From Intestinimonas sp052065695 (GTDB taxonomy: Bacteria > Bacillota > Clostridia > Oscillospirales > Oscillospiraceae): a DNA stretch of 64,000 nucleotides. The notes beneath the pieces are model-generated. The model was not told the origin of the DNA and did not search any database. It saw only the letters and a list, made by a program, of their open reading frames with translations. Positions 17,394 to 24,946 of the stretch are shown in pieces. Numbering within the stretch: the stretch's first letter is position 1; the number at the start of each line of letters is the position of its first letter. The stretch spans positions 1-64,000 of the forward strand of contig NZ_JBQHTM010000009.1 of assembly GCF_052065695.1 (NCBI RefSeq), in the 5' to 3' direction. Position numbers and translations under genes: made by a program.

Positions 17394-18080
17394 TCAGAGC
17401 TCCTCCTCTGGGAGGCGGAGGAGCTTGAAGCGGTTCCGTTGGGTCTCCAGCACTCCCTCAGCTCGGAGCCGGGAGAGGACGGCGGACATGGCGCTGCGCT
17501 CCACGCACAGGTAGTCGGCCAGCTCCTGCCGCCCGAATGGGATGGTGAACTCCATCCCACCGGCCATGGCGGCCTGCTCCGAGAGGTAGGAGAGGAGCTT
17601 CTCCCGGGTGGAGCGGCGGGAGAGATGGACCATCCGACGGTTGAGGGCCAGGTTTTTCCCAGCCAGCACCCCTAGCAGGTTGCTCACCAGCCGGCTGTGG
17701 AAGGGACAACCGTTGGGACAGGAACGCACCACGCGCTGAAGGTCCAGCAGAAGCACCTCACAGTCCTGGGCGGCCAGCACGGTCACCGGCAGGCCGCCGG
17801 GCAGGGCGGGGGCGCAGGCGAAGGTCTCGGCAAAGAGTTCCCCAGGCTCCAGCTCAGCCAGAAGGGCCCGATGGCCGGAGAATTCCTCCCGCACCACCTG
17901 GACCCGGCCTGAGAGCACCAGACCCATCTGTCCGGTGGGAGTCCCCGCCAGCAGGATGGTCGCCCCGGCGGGGTAGCACCGGGCACCACCCCCCAGGCAG
18001 GGAATGAGCTGTTCCAGCTCCTCCGGTGCAATGCCTCGGAAGAGGGGGGAGCGGAGGAGAATTTCCAGATATTTTTTCAT
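17394..18080 (-). CDS. Crp/Fnr-family transcriptional regulator
   Basis: This 228-residue protein has a cyclic-nucleotide-binding-like beta barrel (about 15-115) and a C-terminal winged helix with PFGRQELADYLCVERSAMSAVLSRL. Cysteines lie near residues 28, 35, 88, 106, 120 and 124 (with RSCPNGCPF). They could hold an iron-sulfur cluster or sense redox state, though the order is not that of canonical Fnr. It is divergent from the PNPOx/ferredoxin pair and shares with them an 87-bp region with a perfect palindrome (18096-18109). It probably controls that pair. Confidence 0.9.
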   Translation of the reverse strand: MKKYLEILLRSPLFRGIAPEELEQLIPCLGGGARCYPAGATILLAGTPTGQMGLVLSGRVQVVREEFSGHRALLAELEPGELFAETFACAPALPGGLPVTVLAAQDCEVLLLDLQRVVRSCPNGCPFHSRLVSNLLGVLAGKNLALNRRMVHLSRRSTREKLLSYLSEQAAMAGGMEFTIPFGRQELADYLCVERSAMSAVLSRLRAEGVLETQRNRFKLLRLPEEEL

Positions 18081-18095
18081 GTTAGACTCCTGGTT

Positions 18096-18109
18096 GTTGG
18101 AATTCCAAC
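18096..18109. promoter_or_regulatory. Perfect palindrome, likely Crp/Fnr operator
   Basis: GTTGGAATTCCAAC is a 14-bp perfect palindrome. Its centre lies about 38-41 bases before the start expected from the TATAAT at 18129-18134. That is the position of class II Crp/Fnr activation, and there is no good -35 box. Activation of 18168-19390 by the divergent regulator is inferred. Confidence 0.65.
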
Positions 18110-18167
18110 TGACTTTGGAGCTCTAGTATATAATAATAAACACGGAAAAACAAGAGGAGGACCGGAA

Positions 18168-18665
18168 ATGAGAAGAAAAGACCGGGAGATGGATGCCGAT
18201 TTCGCCCATATGGTGCTGGACAAGTGCGAGTACGCGGTGCTGGGTATGACCGGCCCGGAGGGCTGGCCCTACAACGTGCCGGTGACCATCGCCCGCCGGG
18301 GGGAGGAGCTCTTCTTTCACTGTGCCCTGGAGGGGCAGAAGGTGGACTGCCTCCGCCGGGACGGCCGGGTGTGTGTGACGGCGGTGGGGGATACCCACAT
18401 CCCGCCCGACAAGTTCACCACCGAGTATGAGTCGGCGGTGGCTTTCGGCCTGGCCGAGGAGGTCACCGATCCGGCGGAAAAGACTGCAGCCCTGCGCCTG
18501 CTGTGCCAGCGGCACGTCCCCTCCAACATGACAGACTTCAAGGCCTCCGTGGCCCGGAGCCTGAACCGCACCGGTGTCTGGAGAGTGAAGATCACCGGCT
18601 TGACCGGCAAACGGAAAAAGTACGACGCCACCGGCAAAGAAATGAAATTCGGAAGGATGGAATAA
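18168..18665 (+). CDS. Pyridoxamine 5'-phosphate oxidase-like flavin protein (NimA-like)
   Basis: This 165-residue protein has the split-barrel PNPOx/NimA pattern. RRKDREMDADFAHMVLDKCE leads it, then GWPYNVPVTIARRGEELFFHC and ESAVAFGLAEEVTDPAEK, with a C-terminal VWRVKITGLTGKRK. Members bind FMN and reduce nitroimidazoles or other small compounds. The start follows AGAGGAGG. It is 2 bp from the ferredoxin-domain gene, so the two form an operon controlled from the shared divergent promoter. Confidence 0.85.
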   Translation: MRRKDREMDADFAHMVLDKCEYAVLGMTGPEGWPYNVPVTIARRGEELFFHCALEGQKVDCLRRDGRVCVTAVGDTHIPPDKFTTEYESAVAFGLAEEVTDPAEKTAALRLLCQRHVPSNMTDFKASVARSLNRTGVWRVKITGLTGKRKKYDATGKEMKFGRME

Positions 18666-18667
18666 AG

Positions 18668-19390
18668 ATGGAGCGCAAGATCATCAAAATCGATCAGGAG
18701 AAGTGCAACGGCTGCGGCCTGTGCGCCGCCGCCTGCCACGAGGGTGCCATCGGAATGGTGGAGGGCAAGGCCCAGCTGCTGCGGGAGGACTACTGCGACG
18801 GGCTGGGGGACTGCCTGCCCGCCTGTCCCACCGGGGCCATCACCTTTGAGGTCCGGGAGGCCCCGGCCTACGACGCCGCCGCCGTGGAGGCGGCCAAGAA
18901 GGCCAAGGCCGCCAAAGCTGCCGGGCCTCTGCCCTGCGGCTGCCCCGGCAGCCAGTCCCGGAGCATCCAGCGCACCCCCTGCGCCGCCCCCGCCGCGGCC
19001 GCTGCCTCCGCCGCTCCGGAGGAGAGCCAGCTCTCCCAGTGGCCGGTGCAGATCAAGCTGGTGCCGGTGAACGCCCCCTACTTTGACGGGGCCAAGCTGC
19101 TGGTGGCCGCCGACTGCACCGCCTACGCCTACGCCGCCTTCCACCGGGACTTCATCCGGGGGCGGATCACCCTGGTGGGCTGTCCCAAGCTGGACGAGGG
19201 GGACTATGCCGACAAGCTCACCGAGATCCTGCGGCGCAACGACATCAAGAGTGTCACCGTGGTGCGCATGGAGGTGCCCTGCTGCGGTGGCCTGGAGAAC
19301 GCCGTGAAGCGTGCCCTCCAGAACTGCGGCAAGCTCATCCCCTGGCAGGTGACCGTCATCTCCACCGACGGCCGTATCCTGGACCTGTAA
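18668..19390 (+). CDS. Two-cluster ferredoxin-domain protein with C-terminal iron-sulfur-like domain
   Basis: This 240-residue protein starts with a 2[4Fe-4S] ferredoxin region: CNGCGLCAAAC then CDGLGDCLPACP. An alanine-rich linker (about 75-120) with CGCPG follows. The C-terminal half (about 125-240) contains LLVAADCTAYAYAAFH, VGCPKLDE and the cysteine pair VPCCGGLENAVK. Similar proteins occur in anaerobes next to Crp/Fnr regulators and hybrid-cluster or flavin proteins. The exact reaction is unknown. It ends the PNPOx operon and is followed by a terminator. Confidence 0.85.
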   Translation: MERKIIKIDQEKCNGCGLCAAACHEGAIGMVEGKAQLLREDYCDGLGDCLPACPTGAITFEVREAPAYDAAAVEAAKKAKAAKAAGPLPCGCPGSQSRSIQRTPCAAPAAAAASAAPEESQLSQWPVQIKLVPVNAPYFDGAKLLVAADCTAYAYAAFHRDFIRGRITLVGCPKLDEGDYADKLTEILRRNDIKSVTVVRMEVPCCGGLENAVKRALQNCGKLIPWQVTVISTDGRILDL

Positions 19391-19394
19391 GTGA

Positions 19395-19435
19395 AAAAAG
19401 CTGCCCCGGAGCCATAGCTCCGGGGCAGCTTTTTC
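19395..19435. terminator. Convergent terminator before glpK
   Basis: AAGCTGCCCCGGAGC pairs with GCTCCGGGGCAGCTT, with an A run before and a T run after. It serves the ferredoxin gene (plus) and glpK (minus). Confidence 0.9.
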
Positions 19436-20932
19436 TTATTCTTCGTCCTCTCTGGCCCAGTCCAGGCTGCGTTTCACCGCCCGGTGCCAGCCCTTCAGCA
19501 GCTTTTCCCGCCGCTCGTCGGCCATGTCCGGGGTGAAGGTCACGTCCTTCCGCCACAGCCCCCGGATCTCGTCCTGATCCTTCCAGACCCCCACCGCCAG
19601 GCCGGCCAGGTAAGCGGCCCCCAGGGCGGTGGTCTCCCGAATGACGGGACGCACCACGTCCCGGCCCAGGATGTCGGCTTGGAACTGCATCAAAAAGCCG
19701 TCTCGGCTGGCCCCGCCGTCGGCCCGGAGGGCCCGGAGGGGGACGCCGGTGTCCTTTTCCATGGCGGCGGCCAGGTCCCGGACCTGATAGGCGATGGACT
19801 CCTGGGCCGCCCGGATGATGTGTTCCCGGCGGGTGCCACGGGTGATGCCCACCAGGCAGCCTCGGGCGTACATGTCCCAGTAGGGCGCCCCCAGCCCGGT
19901 GAAGGCGGGCACCAGGTAGACTCCGCCGGTGTCGGCCACCTTTTGGGCGTAGTATTCGGCGTCCCGGCTCTCGGTGAGGAAGCGCAGCTCGTCCCGGAGC
20001 CACTGGATGACGGCGCCTCCCACAAAGACGGAGCCCTCCAGGGCGTACTGGACCGAGCCGCCCAGGCCCACGGCGATGGTGGTGATGAGGCCGTTGCTGC
20101 TGACGCAGGGGGTCTCACCGGTGTTCATAAGGAGGAAGCAGCCGGTGCCGTAGGTGTTCTTGGCCTCTCCGGGGGCGAAGCAGGTCTGGCCGAAGAGGGC
20201 GGCCTGCTGGTCGCCGGCGATGCCGGCGATGGGCACCCTGGCCTCTCCCAGCTGAGCATAGCCGTAGACCTCACTGGAGGAGCGGACCTCCGGCAGCATG
20301 GCCCGGGGGATGTTCAGGGCGGCGAGCAGGGTGTCGTCCCAGTCCAGACGGCGGATGTCGAAGAGCATGGTCCGGGAGGCGTTGGTCACGTCGGTGACGT
20401 GGACCGCACCGCTGGTGAGCTTCCAGAGGAGCCAAGTGTCCACGGTGCCAAAGAGGATCTCACCCCGCTCCGCCTTTTCCTGGGCTCCCTCCACGTGGTC
20501 CAGAAGCCACCGGATCTTGGTGGCGGAGAAGTAGGCGTCGGGCACCAGGCCGGTGGTGCTGCGGATGTGGTCCCCCAGGCCGTCGGAGAGAAGCCTGTCC
20601 ACCAGGGGAGCGGTGCGGCGGCACTGCCAGACGATGGCGTTGTGGATGGGCTTGCCGGTGGCCTTGTCCCAGAGGATGGTGGTCTCCCGCTGGTTGGTGA
20701 TGCCGATGGCGGCCACCTCCGACGGGGAGACTCCGGTCTTGGCCAGCACCTCCATCATGACGGCGTACTGGGAGGACCAGATCTCCATGGGATCGTGTTC
20801 CACCCAGCCCTCTCTGGGGTAGAGCTGGGGGAACTCCTTCTGAGCCACCCCGGTGATGGCCTGTTTCTCGTCGAATAAAATGGCCCGGGAGCTGGTGGTG
20901 CCCTGGTCCAGGGCTAGAATATATCTGCCCAT
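19436..20932 (-). CDS. glpK: Glycerol kinase
   Basis: This 498-residue protein is the standard GlpK length. It starts MGRYILALDQGTTSSRAILF after TTAGGAGG. FGGY-kinase signatures include GWVEHDPMEIW, ITNQRETTILWDKATGKPI and the C-terminal MQFQADILGRDVVRP. It phosphorylates glycerol to glycerol 3-phosphate. No glpF or glpD lies nearby, so it stands alone, divergent from the DUF2284 gene. Confidence 0.97.
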   Translation of the reverse strand: MGRYILALDQGTTSSRAILFDEKQAITGVAQKEFPQLYPREGWVEHDPMEIWSSQYAVMMEVLAKTGVSPSEVAAIGITNQRETTILWDKATGKPIHNAIVWQCRRTAPLVDRLLSDGLGDHIRSTTGLVPDAYFSATKIRWLLDHVEGAQEKAERGEILFGTVDTWLLWKLTSGAVHVTDVTNASRTMLFDIRRLDWDDTLLAALNIPRAMLPEVRSSSEVYGYAQLGEARVPIAGIAGDQQAALFGQTCFAPGEAKNTYGTGCFLLMNTGETPCVSSNGLITTIAVGLGGSVQYALEGSVFVGGAVIQWLRDELRFLTESRDAEYYAQKVADTGGVYLVPAFTGLGAPYWDMYARGCLVGITRGTRREHIIRAAQESIAYQVRDLAAAMEKDTGVPLRALRADGGASRDGFLMQFQADILGRDVVRPVIRETTALGAAYLAGLAVGVWKDQDEIRGLWRKDVTFTPDMADERREKLLKGWHRAVKRSLDWAREDEE

Positions 20933-21009
20933 ACGCTTGCCTCCTAACGTGGCTATTTTGACCAGTTTACCACATTTGGGATGGTTTGGGTACTCCAAAC
21001 TTGTTTCTC

Positions 21010-21038
21010 TTGCCAAGAGGGGTGGGAGATGCTATGAT
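21010..21038 (+). promoter_or_regulatory. Sigma-A promoter of the DUF2284/CYTH pair
   Basis: TTGCCA (21010-21015) and TATGAT (21033-21038) are 17 bases apart, about 50 bp before the ATG at 21089. Confidence 0.7.
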
Positions 21039-21088
21039 GGAACAAAGAGAGTCCCCGCCTGGCGCGGGTATAGGAAAGGCGTGAGGAC

Positions 21089-21640
21089 ATGTATACCACA
21101 GAGGTGCGGGTGAAGGCCCTGCCGGTGAGGGAATGGCTTGACAGGTATTGTTTTCCGGACCTGTTCCGGGATGCCTGCCTCCACTGTCCAGACCACAACA
21201 TGAACTGGTCCTGTCCGCCGGGGGTACCGGCGGCGGAGGAGCTTTTGGGGGGCTACCGTACAGTTTACCTCATTGGTATCAAGGTGATCTACGACGACGA
21301 GCAGCGGGCTAGGGCGCTGGTCTCGGACAAAGCGGCTGACGAAGTCAGAAGTGCCAGCTATGGCGTGGTGAAGAAGGCCCTGCTGGAGGTTCTGCTCCAA
21401 CTGGAGCAGGCGGTGCCCGGCGCCTATACGGTGGCGGCGGGGCGCTGCGAGCAGTGTGAGAAGTGCAGCCGGATCATCGGCCGGATCTGCCGTCGGCCGG
21501 AGCGGCTGCGGTATTCTTTTTCCGCCTTCGGCTTCGATCTCACCGGACTGGCCCGGGACCAGCTGGGCCTGGAGCTGTTGTGGGCCAAGGAGGGCCTGCC
21601 GGAGTACAACGTGGCGGTGGCCGCCTTCCTGACGAGGTGA
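21089..21640 (+). CDS. DUF2284 cysteine-rich putative metal-binding protein
   Basis: This 183-residue protein has the DUF2284 pattern: early cysteines in ACLHCPDHNMNWSCPPG and a later cluster CEQCEKCSRIIGRICRRPE. C-terminal FSAFGFDLTGLA follows. Eight or more conserved cysteines suggest an iron-sulfur or zinc site. No function is established for the family. It is immediately followed by the CYTH gene (4-bp gap), so the two are co-transcribed. Confidence 0.85.
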   Translation: MYTTEVRVKALPVREWLDRYCFPDLFRDACLHCPDHNMNWSCPPGVPAAEELLGGYRTVYLIGIKVIYDDEQRARALVSDKAADEVRSASYGVVKKALLEVLLQLEQAVPGAYTVAAGRCEQCEKCSRIIGRICRRPERLRYSFSAFGFDLTGLARDQLGLELLWAKEGLPEYNVAVAAFLTR

Positions 21641-21644
21641 GACC

Positions 21645-22268
21645 ATGGGCACCGAACTGGAGCAGAAATATGTGGTGGATTCCACGCGGCCATGGGCGGT
21701 CCAGACCCAACTTATCTCCCAGCTGAGTCGGGCGGGCTATCAGGTGACCTTTGTGGAGGAAAAGCCCCAGCAGGATACCTATTTCGACACCCCCGGGGAG
21801 GCCATCCTCAAGGGGGGTGGTTCCTTGCGCCTGCGGGAGAAGGGGGAGAAGCGCCTTCTCTCGGTGAAGTCCATGCTCCGCCGTGAGGGAGGTACTTTCC
21901 TGCGGCGGGAGGACGAGCTGGTCCTGAACGGGGAGGCCGACCCCAGAGCTTTTCTGCGGACCTATCTGCCGGAGGTGGACCTGGAGGCCCTGATGCCAAT
22001 GGCGGTGGTGGTCAACCTCCGCCGGACCTACGAGGTGTCCCGGACAGCGGGGGGGCGGTTCGAACTGGCCTTTGACGACGTGACCTATCAGAATCCGGCT
22101 ACCGGCCGGGAGTGCCGGGAACGTCAGGTGGAGATCGAGGCTCTGTCCGGCACCCAGGCTGATCTGGAGCGGGTAGTGTCCGCACTGCGCCTTTCCGAGC
22201 TGCGCCCGGTCTCCGAGTCCAAATACCAGCGGGCCGTGCGGCTCACCACAAAGGCCGTGGAAGGATAG
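21645..22268 (+). CDS. CYTH-domain (triphosphate tunnel) protein
   Basis: This 207-residue protein carries the diagnostic ExExK motif near its start (ELEQKYVV, residues 4-8), then LRLREKGEKRLLSVKS and a C-terminal ERQVEIEALSG and SKYQRAV. The charged residues fit the beta-barrel tunnel of CYTH enzymes. Relatives are triphosphatases, thiamine triphosphatases or class IV adenylate cyclases. Which activity applies is unknown. It is downstream of the DUF2284 gene in one operon. Confidence 0.85.
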   Translation: MGTELEQKYVVDSTRPWAVQTQLISQLSRAGYQVTFVEEKPQQDTYFDTPGEAILKGGGSLRLREKGEKRLLSVKSMLRREGGTFLRREDELVLNGEADPRAFLRTYLPEVDLEALMPMAVVVNLRRTYEVSRTAGGRFELAFDDVTYQNPATGRECRERQVEIEALSGTQADLERVVSALRLSELRPVSESKYQRAVRLTTKAVEG

Positions 22269-22307
22269 GTTCCACGAGATTCCATCTTTTTTAGGAGTTG
22301 TTCTGTT

Positions 22308-22478
22308 GTGAATAAGATCGTTTTATCCATTACGGGATTGCTGCTGATTCTGTTTGCCGCAGTCTGCCCGCTTCCTGCCATTCTTTTTGTTTCCGGGATG
22401 GTTTGGAGAGGGGTGATTGGTGTGCTCGGCTGTGTGATGCTCGCTTTTGGCATTGTCCGGAGGGCGCATCAGCACTAA
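22308..22478 (+). CDS. Small two-helix membrane protein, 56 aa
   Basis: A GTG start with AGGAG at 22293-22297 opens a 56-residue, very hydrophobic protein. It has two predicted membrane segments, IVLSITGLLLILFAAVC and VIGVLGCVMLAFGIV, and a short basic tail RRAHQH. I do not recognise a family. It lies 39 bp after the CYTH gene and 74 bp before another small membrane protein, so it may belong to the same transcript. Confidence 0.55.
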   Translation: MNKIVLSITGLLLILFAAVCPLPAILFVSGMVWRGVIGVLGCVMLAFGIVRRAHQH

Positions 22479-22552
22479 TCTCCCTTTGAAGCGGATCGGA
22501 ACATGGTGTGCGTAAACAGAGAGACAGCAGGGTCAAGGTAGGAGGAGCTGTG

Positions 22553-22774
22553 GTGAGACAGAAGATCGCGGGATTCCTGACTTTGGTGGTGACGGGGGCG
22601 GCGGCCATCGTCTGGACTGTCAACTGCGTGGTCCTTGCAGTATATACCCGTCACGACCCGCCCCCGGAGTTCCTGTTGCCCATGAACATCATCTGTGCCG
22701 TTCTATTCTGGATTGCTTTTCTGATCCGGCTCTACGGTTTTGTCAAAAACAGAGGAGAGAAGTCTCAGGAATGA
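22553..22774 (+). CDS. Small two-helix membrane protein, 73 aa
   Basis: The GTG at 22553 is preceded at good spacing by AGGAGG (22540-22545). The in-frame GTG at 22508 lacks such a site. The protein has two membrane segments (IAGFLTLVVTGAAAIVW and ILLPMN...VLFWIAFLIRLYGF-type) separated by RHDPPPEF, and a charged C-terminus KNRGEKSQE. No family is recognised. The stop codon abuts a bidirectional terminator. Confidence 0.6.
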   Translation: MRQKIAGFLTLVVTGAAAIVWTVNCVVLAVYTRHDPPPEFLLPMNIICAVLFWIAFLIRLYGFVKNRGEKSQE

Positions 22775-22809
22775 AAAAGTCCCGGCTCCGTGAGGAGTCG
22801 GGACTTTTT
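22774..22809. terminator. Convergent terminator
   Basis: AAAAAGTCCCGGCTCC (22774-22789) pairs with GGAGTCGGGACTTTTT (22794-22809) with one mismatch. It serves the small membrane gene on plus and the GNAT gene on minus. Confidence 0.88.
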
Positions 22810-22815
22810 GTGCGT

Positions 22816-23280
22816 TTACAGGTCCTTGACCATGATGTTCTCATGGATTCCGGGGAGGATACAGTCGGGCACATAGCCTACCTTCTTGAAGCCCAGAGAC
22901 TGGTAGAGGTTCTTGGCCCTGGGGTTGAAGTGGCTCACCAGCAGGGAGCACTTCTTGTAGCCCAGGGAGCGGGAGACGCCGATGAAGGTCTCCAGCAGCA
23001 CGTGGCCGATGCCCGCGCCCCGGAAGGACTTCTTCACTCCCAGCAGGGCCAGGTAGGGAAAGGCGCCGAAGAATCCGGTGGGCTCGATCCACATGCACCC
23101 GGCCACCTCGTCCTGGGAAGTGAGGGCGATCCACAGCTCGCCCCGGCTGATGGCGGTGGAGAGCTGTTTGTCCAGCCGCCCCTCCTGGGAGAAGTAGTGG
23201 TCGTAGAGGGCACTGTCCAGGAAGACCTCATGGCAGGCGCTCAGGCGGCTCTCATCCGCCTTGGTGATCCGCACGTTCAT
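22816..23280 (-). CDS. GNAT-family N-acetyltransferase
   Basis: This 154-residue protein has the GNAT core: ELWIALTSQDEVAGCMWIEP, then LLGVKKSFRGAGIGHVLLET (acetyl-CoA loop R-G-A-G-I-G) and NPRAKNLYQSLGFKKVGYVPD. The substrate is unknown. The start follows CGGAGGTGC. It lies 15 bp downstream of the Eis-like gene on the same strand and is probably co-transcribed with it. Confidence 0.88.
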   Translation of the reverse strand: MNVRITKADESRLSACHEVFLDSALYDHYFSQEGRLDKQLSTAISRGELWIALTSQDEVAGCMWIEPTGFFGAFPYLALLGVKKSFRGAGIGHVLLETFIGVSRSLGYKKCSLLVSHFNPRAKNLYQSLGFKKVGYVPDCILPGIHENIMVKDL

Positions 23281-23295
23281 GGACGCACCTCCGGC

Positions 23296-24528
23296 TCAGA
23301 AATAAGTATAGTTCTTGGGTTTGACGCTCCAGCCGATGGCCTTTTGGATGTCGTCGGCGTAGCTGGGGTCGCTGAGCTGCATGCGGTCGTAGGCCAAAAA
23401 TTCCCTCAGGGGGATGGCACCCATCACCAGGGAGGAGAGGTCGGCGATGGGGGTGGAGAGGGTGACGTTGGGCTCGCCCTTGTCCACAAGGGTCACCCTG
23501 TCCCCCTCCACCTTCAGCAGGAAGGTGCCGTCGTTGTGGGAGAGGAAGGTATCCCGGACCTGGAGGGCCAGGGTGAAGGGCCGGGAGACCGGCGACTCAC
23601 AGTGGGTCTGGACGGCGAAATACTGCTTCACGTCAAAGATGCGGACCATGTAGCCCATGGTCTTGCGGCCGATCTCGTGGATGCAGCCGTCGTGGGCCCG
23701 GTTCTCACCGGTGTCGGGATTCTTGAACATGACGTGGAGGTACTCGTCGGGGGAGAAGATGCGTACCCGTTCGATCTGGTCCACCTGGGAGGCGAAGAAG
23801 GTCATGAACTGCTTGAGGGTGTCCACGTCTTCCCAGATCATCTCCCGGACCATCAGGTCGTGGTACATGTCGGTGTAGTGGTCCACCTCCACGAACTCGA
23901 AGGTGAGGTAGCCGGTGATCCGGCCCTCCCGGCGGCAGATGACCACATAGGGCATGTCGAAGATGCGGTGGGGGTCCATGTAGTGGTGGACCGTGGCGCC
24001 GTTGGTCTTCTCGGCCCAAGCGCGGTAAAAGCGCAGGACCTCCTCCTTGTCGTTGGGGCCGGCGTAGGAGAGGCCGGACTTGTCCCCGAAGGAACGGATC
24101 ATACTGGGTTTGGGCTGGTAGAGGATGCTCTCGTTGCAGTACCCGTAGCCCATCTTCCGATAGAAGGAGGGCATGAAGGGGTGCAGACAGCCGATGGCTG
24201 TACCGAGCTTTTGGTAATACCCCATGAGGACGCGGAGCATGGTCATGGCCGTGTGCTCCTTCTTCCGGAGGAAGTTGGTGGACACATAGGCCGCCGCTCC
24301 CATGGGCATCATCACACCTCTGACATTGAGGGTGAAATCCATCATCAGGATGGAACCCACCAGGGTCCCATCGTCGTCAAAACAGCCGAGGTAGCGTCCC
24401 TCGTCCGGCTGGTACAGCTCGCTTTCCATGTTCCGAAGGAGAGAATCCGGCGTCTTGGACGGGAAGGCGCTCACCACGTTGCGGGCGAGTTGATCTCGTT
24501 CGGAGGGAAGAACGAACCTGATTTCCAT
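23296..24528 (-). CDS. Eis-like GNAT acetyltransferase with sterol-carrier-like C-terminus
   Basis: This 410-residue protein starts MEIRFVLPSERDQLARN after AGGAGTG. The length and order fit the Eis (enhanced intracellular survival) family. A first GNAT domain includes MPMGAAAYVSTNFLRKKEHT and MPSFYRKMGYGYCNE, a second degenerate GNAT domain follows, and a C-terminal sterol-carrier-like region (about 295-400) ends in LREFLAYDRMQLSD. Eis enzymes acetylate amines, including aminoglycosides in some species. The role here is not known. Confidence 0.85.
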   Translation of the reverse strand: MEIRFVLPSERDQLARNVVSAFPSKTPDSLLRNMESELYQPDEGRYLGCFDDDGTLVGSILMMDFTLNVRGVMMPMGAAAYVSTNFLRKKEHTAMTMLRVLMGYYQKLGTAIGCLHPFMPSFYRKMGYGYCNESILYQPKPSMIRSFGDKSGLSYAGPNDKEEVLRFYRAWAEKTNGATVHHYMDPHRIFDMPYVVICRREGRITGYLTFEFVEVDHYTDMYHDLMVREMIWEDVDTLKQFMTFFASQVDQIERVRIFSPDEYLHVMFKNPDTGENRAHDGCIHEIGRKTMGYMVRIFDVKQYFAVQTHCESPVSRPFTLALQVRDTFLSHNDGTFLLKVEGDRVTLVDKGEPNVTLSTPIADLSSLVMGAIPLREFLAYDRMQLSDPSYADDIQKAIGWSVKPKNYTYF

Positions 24529-24666
24529 TGATACACTCCTTTGCTGGTAACGCGGGGAAAAGAGAATAACAACCAGACCCTGCCCGCAAACGCTGGCAAG
24601 GCCTGCCCATTTTGTTCTGCTGGAGGCCGGCTGGACGACCTCCGCGCACCTGCTTTGACAGCCTAT

Positions 24667-24695
24667 ATTATCGCAGGCTTTCTCCGGGTTGTCAA
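24667..24695 (-). promoter_or_regulatory. Sigma-A promoter of the Eis-like operon
   Basis: On the minus strand, TTGACA (24695-24690) and GATAAT (24672-24667) are 17 bases apart, about 140 bp before the ATG. It is back to back with the eutG promoter. Confidence 0.8.
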
Positions 24696-24746
24696 ACCGT
24701 TTTTTTACAGATATAACAAAAGCAGAAGGTGGTTGAGAGAAAAAAC

Positions 24747-24775
24747 TTGACAAAAAGCCTTTGACGTCGTAAAAT
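24747..24775 (+). promoter_or_regulatory. Sigma-A promoter of eutG
   Basis: TTGACA (24747-24752) and TAAAAT (24770-24775) are 17 bases apart. The same boxes and spacing recur at the eutS promoter (26134-26162). Confidence 0.88.
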
Positions 24776-24790
24776 TGCCATAGCTGGAAT

Positions 24791-24889
24791 TCGTCTGCGA
24801 AGCAGTGGGCGATCAGCAAAGGAATGGATGCGAAGCAGCGTCCTGAACGGGGAATCGATGTGATTTATCCTGCGTTCAGGGCGCTTTTT
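24791..24889 (+). promoter_or_regulatory. ANTAR-type dual hairpin overlapping a terminator in the eutG leader
   Basis: Hairpin 1 (24792-24811) is CGTCTGC / GTGGGCG and hairpin 2 (24826-24843) is GGATGC / GCGTCC. Both close the identical six-base loop GAAGCA. The 3' arm of hairpin 2 overlaps the 5' arm of a terminator (AGCGTCCTGAACG at 24837-24849 with CGTTCAGGGCGCT at 24873-24885, then T5). Forming hairpin 2 would prevent termination, the arrangement described for EutV-type ANTAR antiterminators. Control by the EutV encoded at 27222 is inferred. Confidence 0.8.
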
Positions 24890-24946
24890 GTTTTCGGCGG
24901 TGCCGGACAGGGCACCGGCCAACGGGAAAGGAGCGAAGAGCGCATT

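Noticed and set aside
19856..20118. Antisense proline/serine-rich frames within glpK
   Set aside because: They are low-complexity shadows of the kinase gene.
24787..24792. GAATTC in the eutG leader as a regulator palindrome
   Set aside because: It is only a 6-bp palindrome by chance within a longer RNA hairpin structure.
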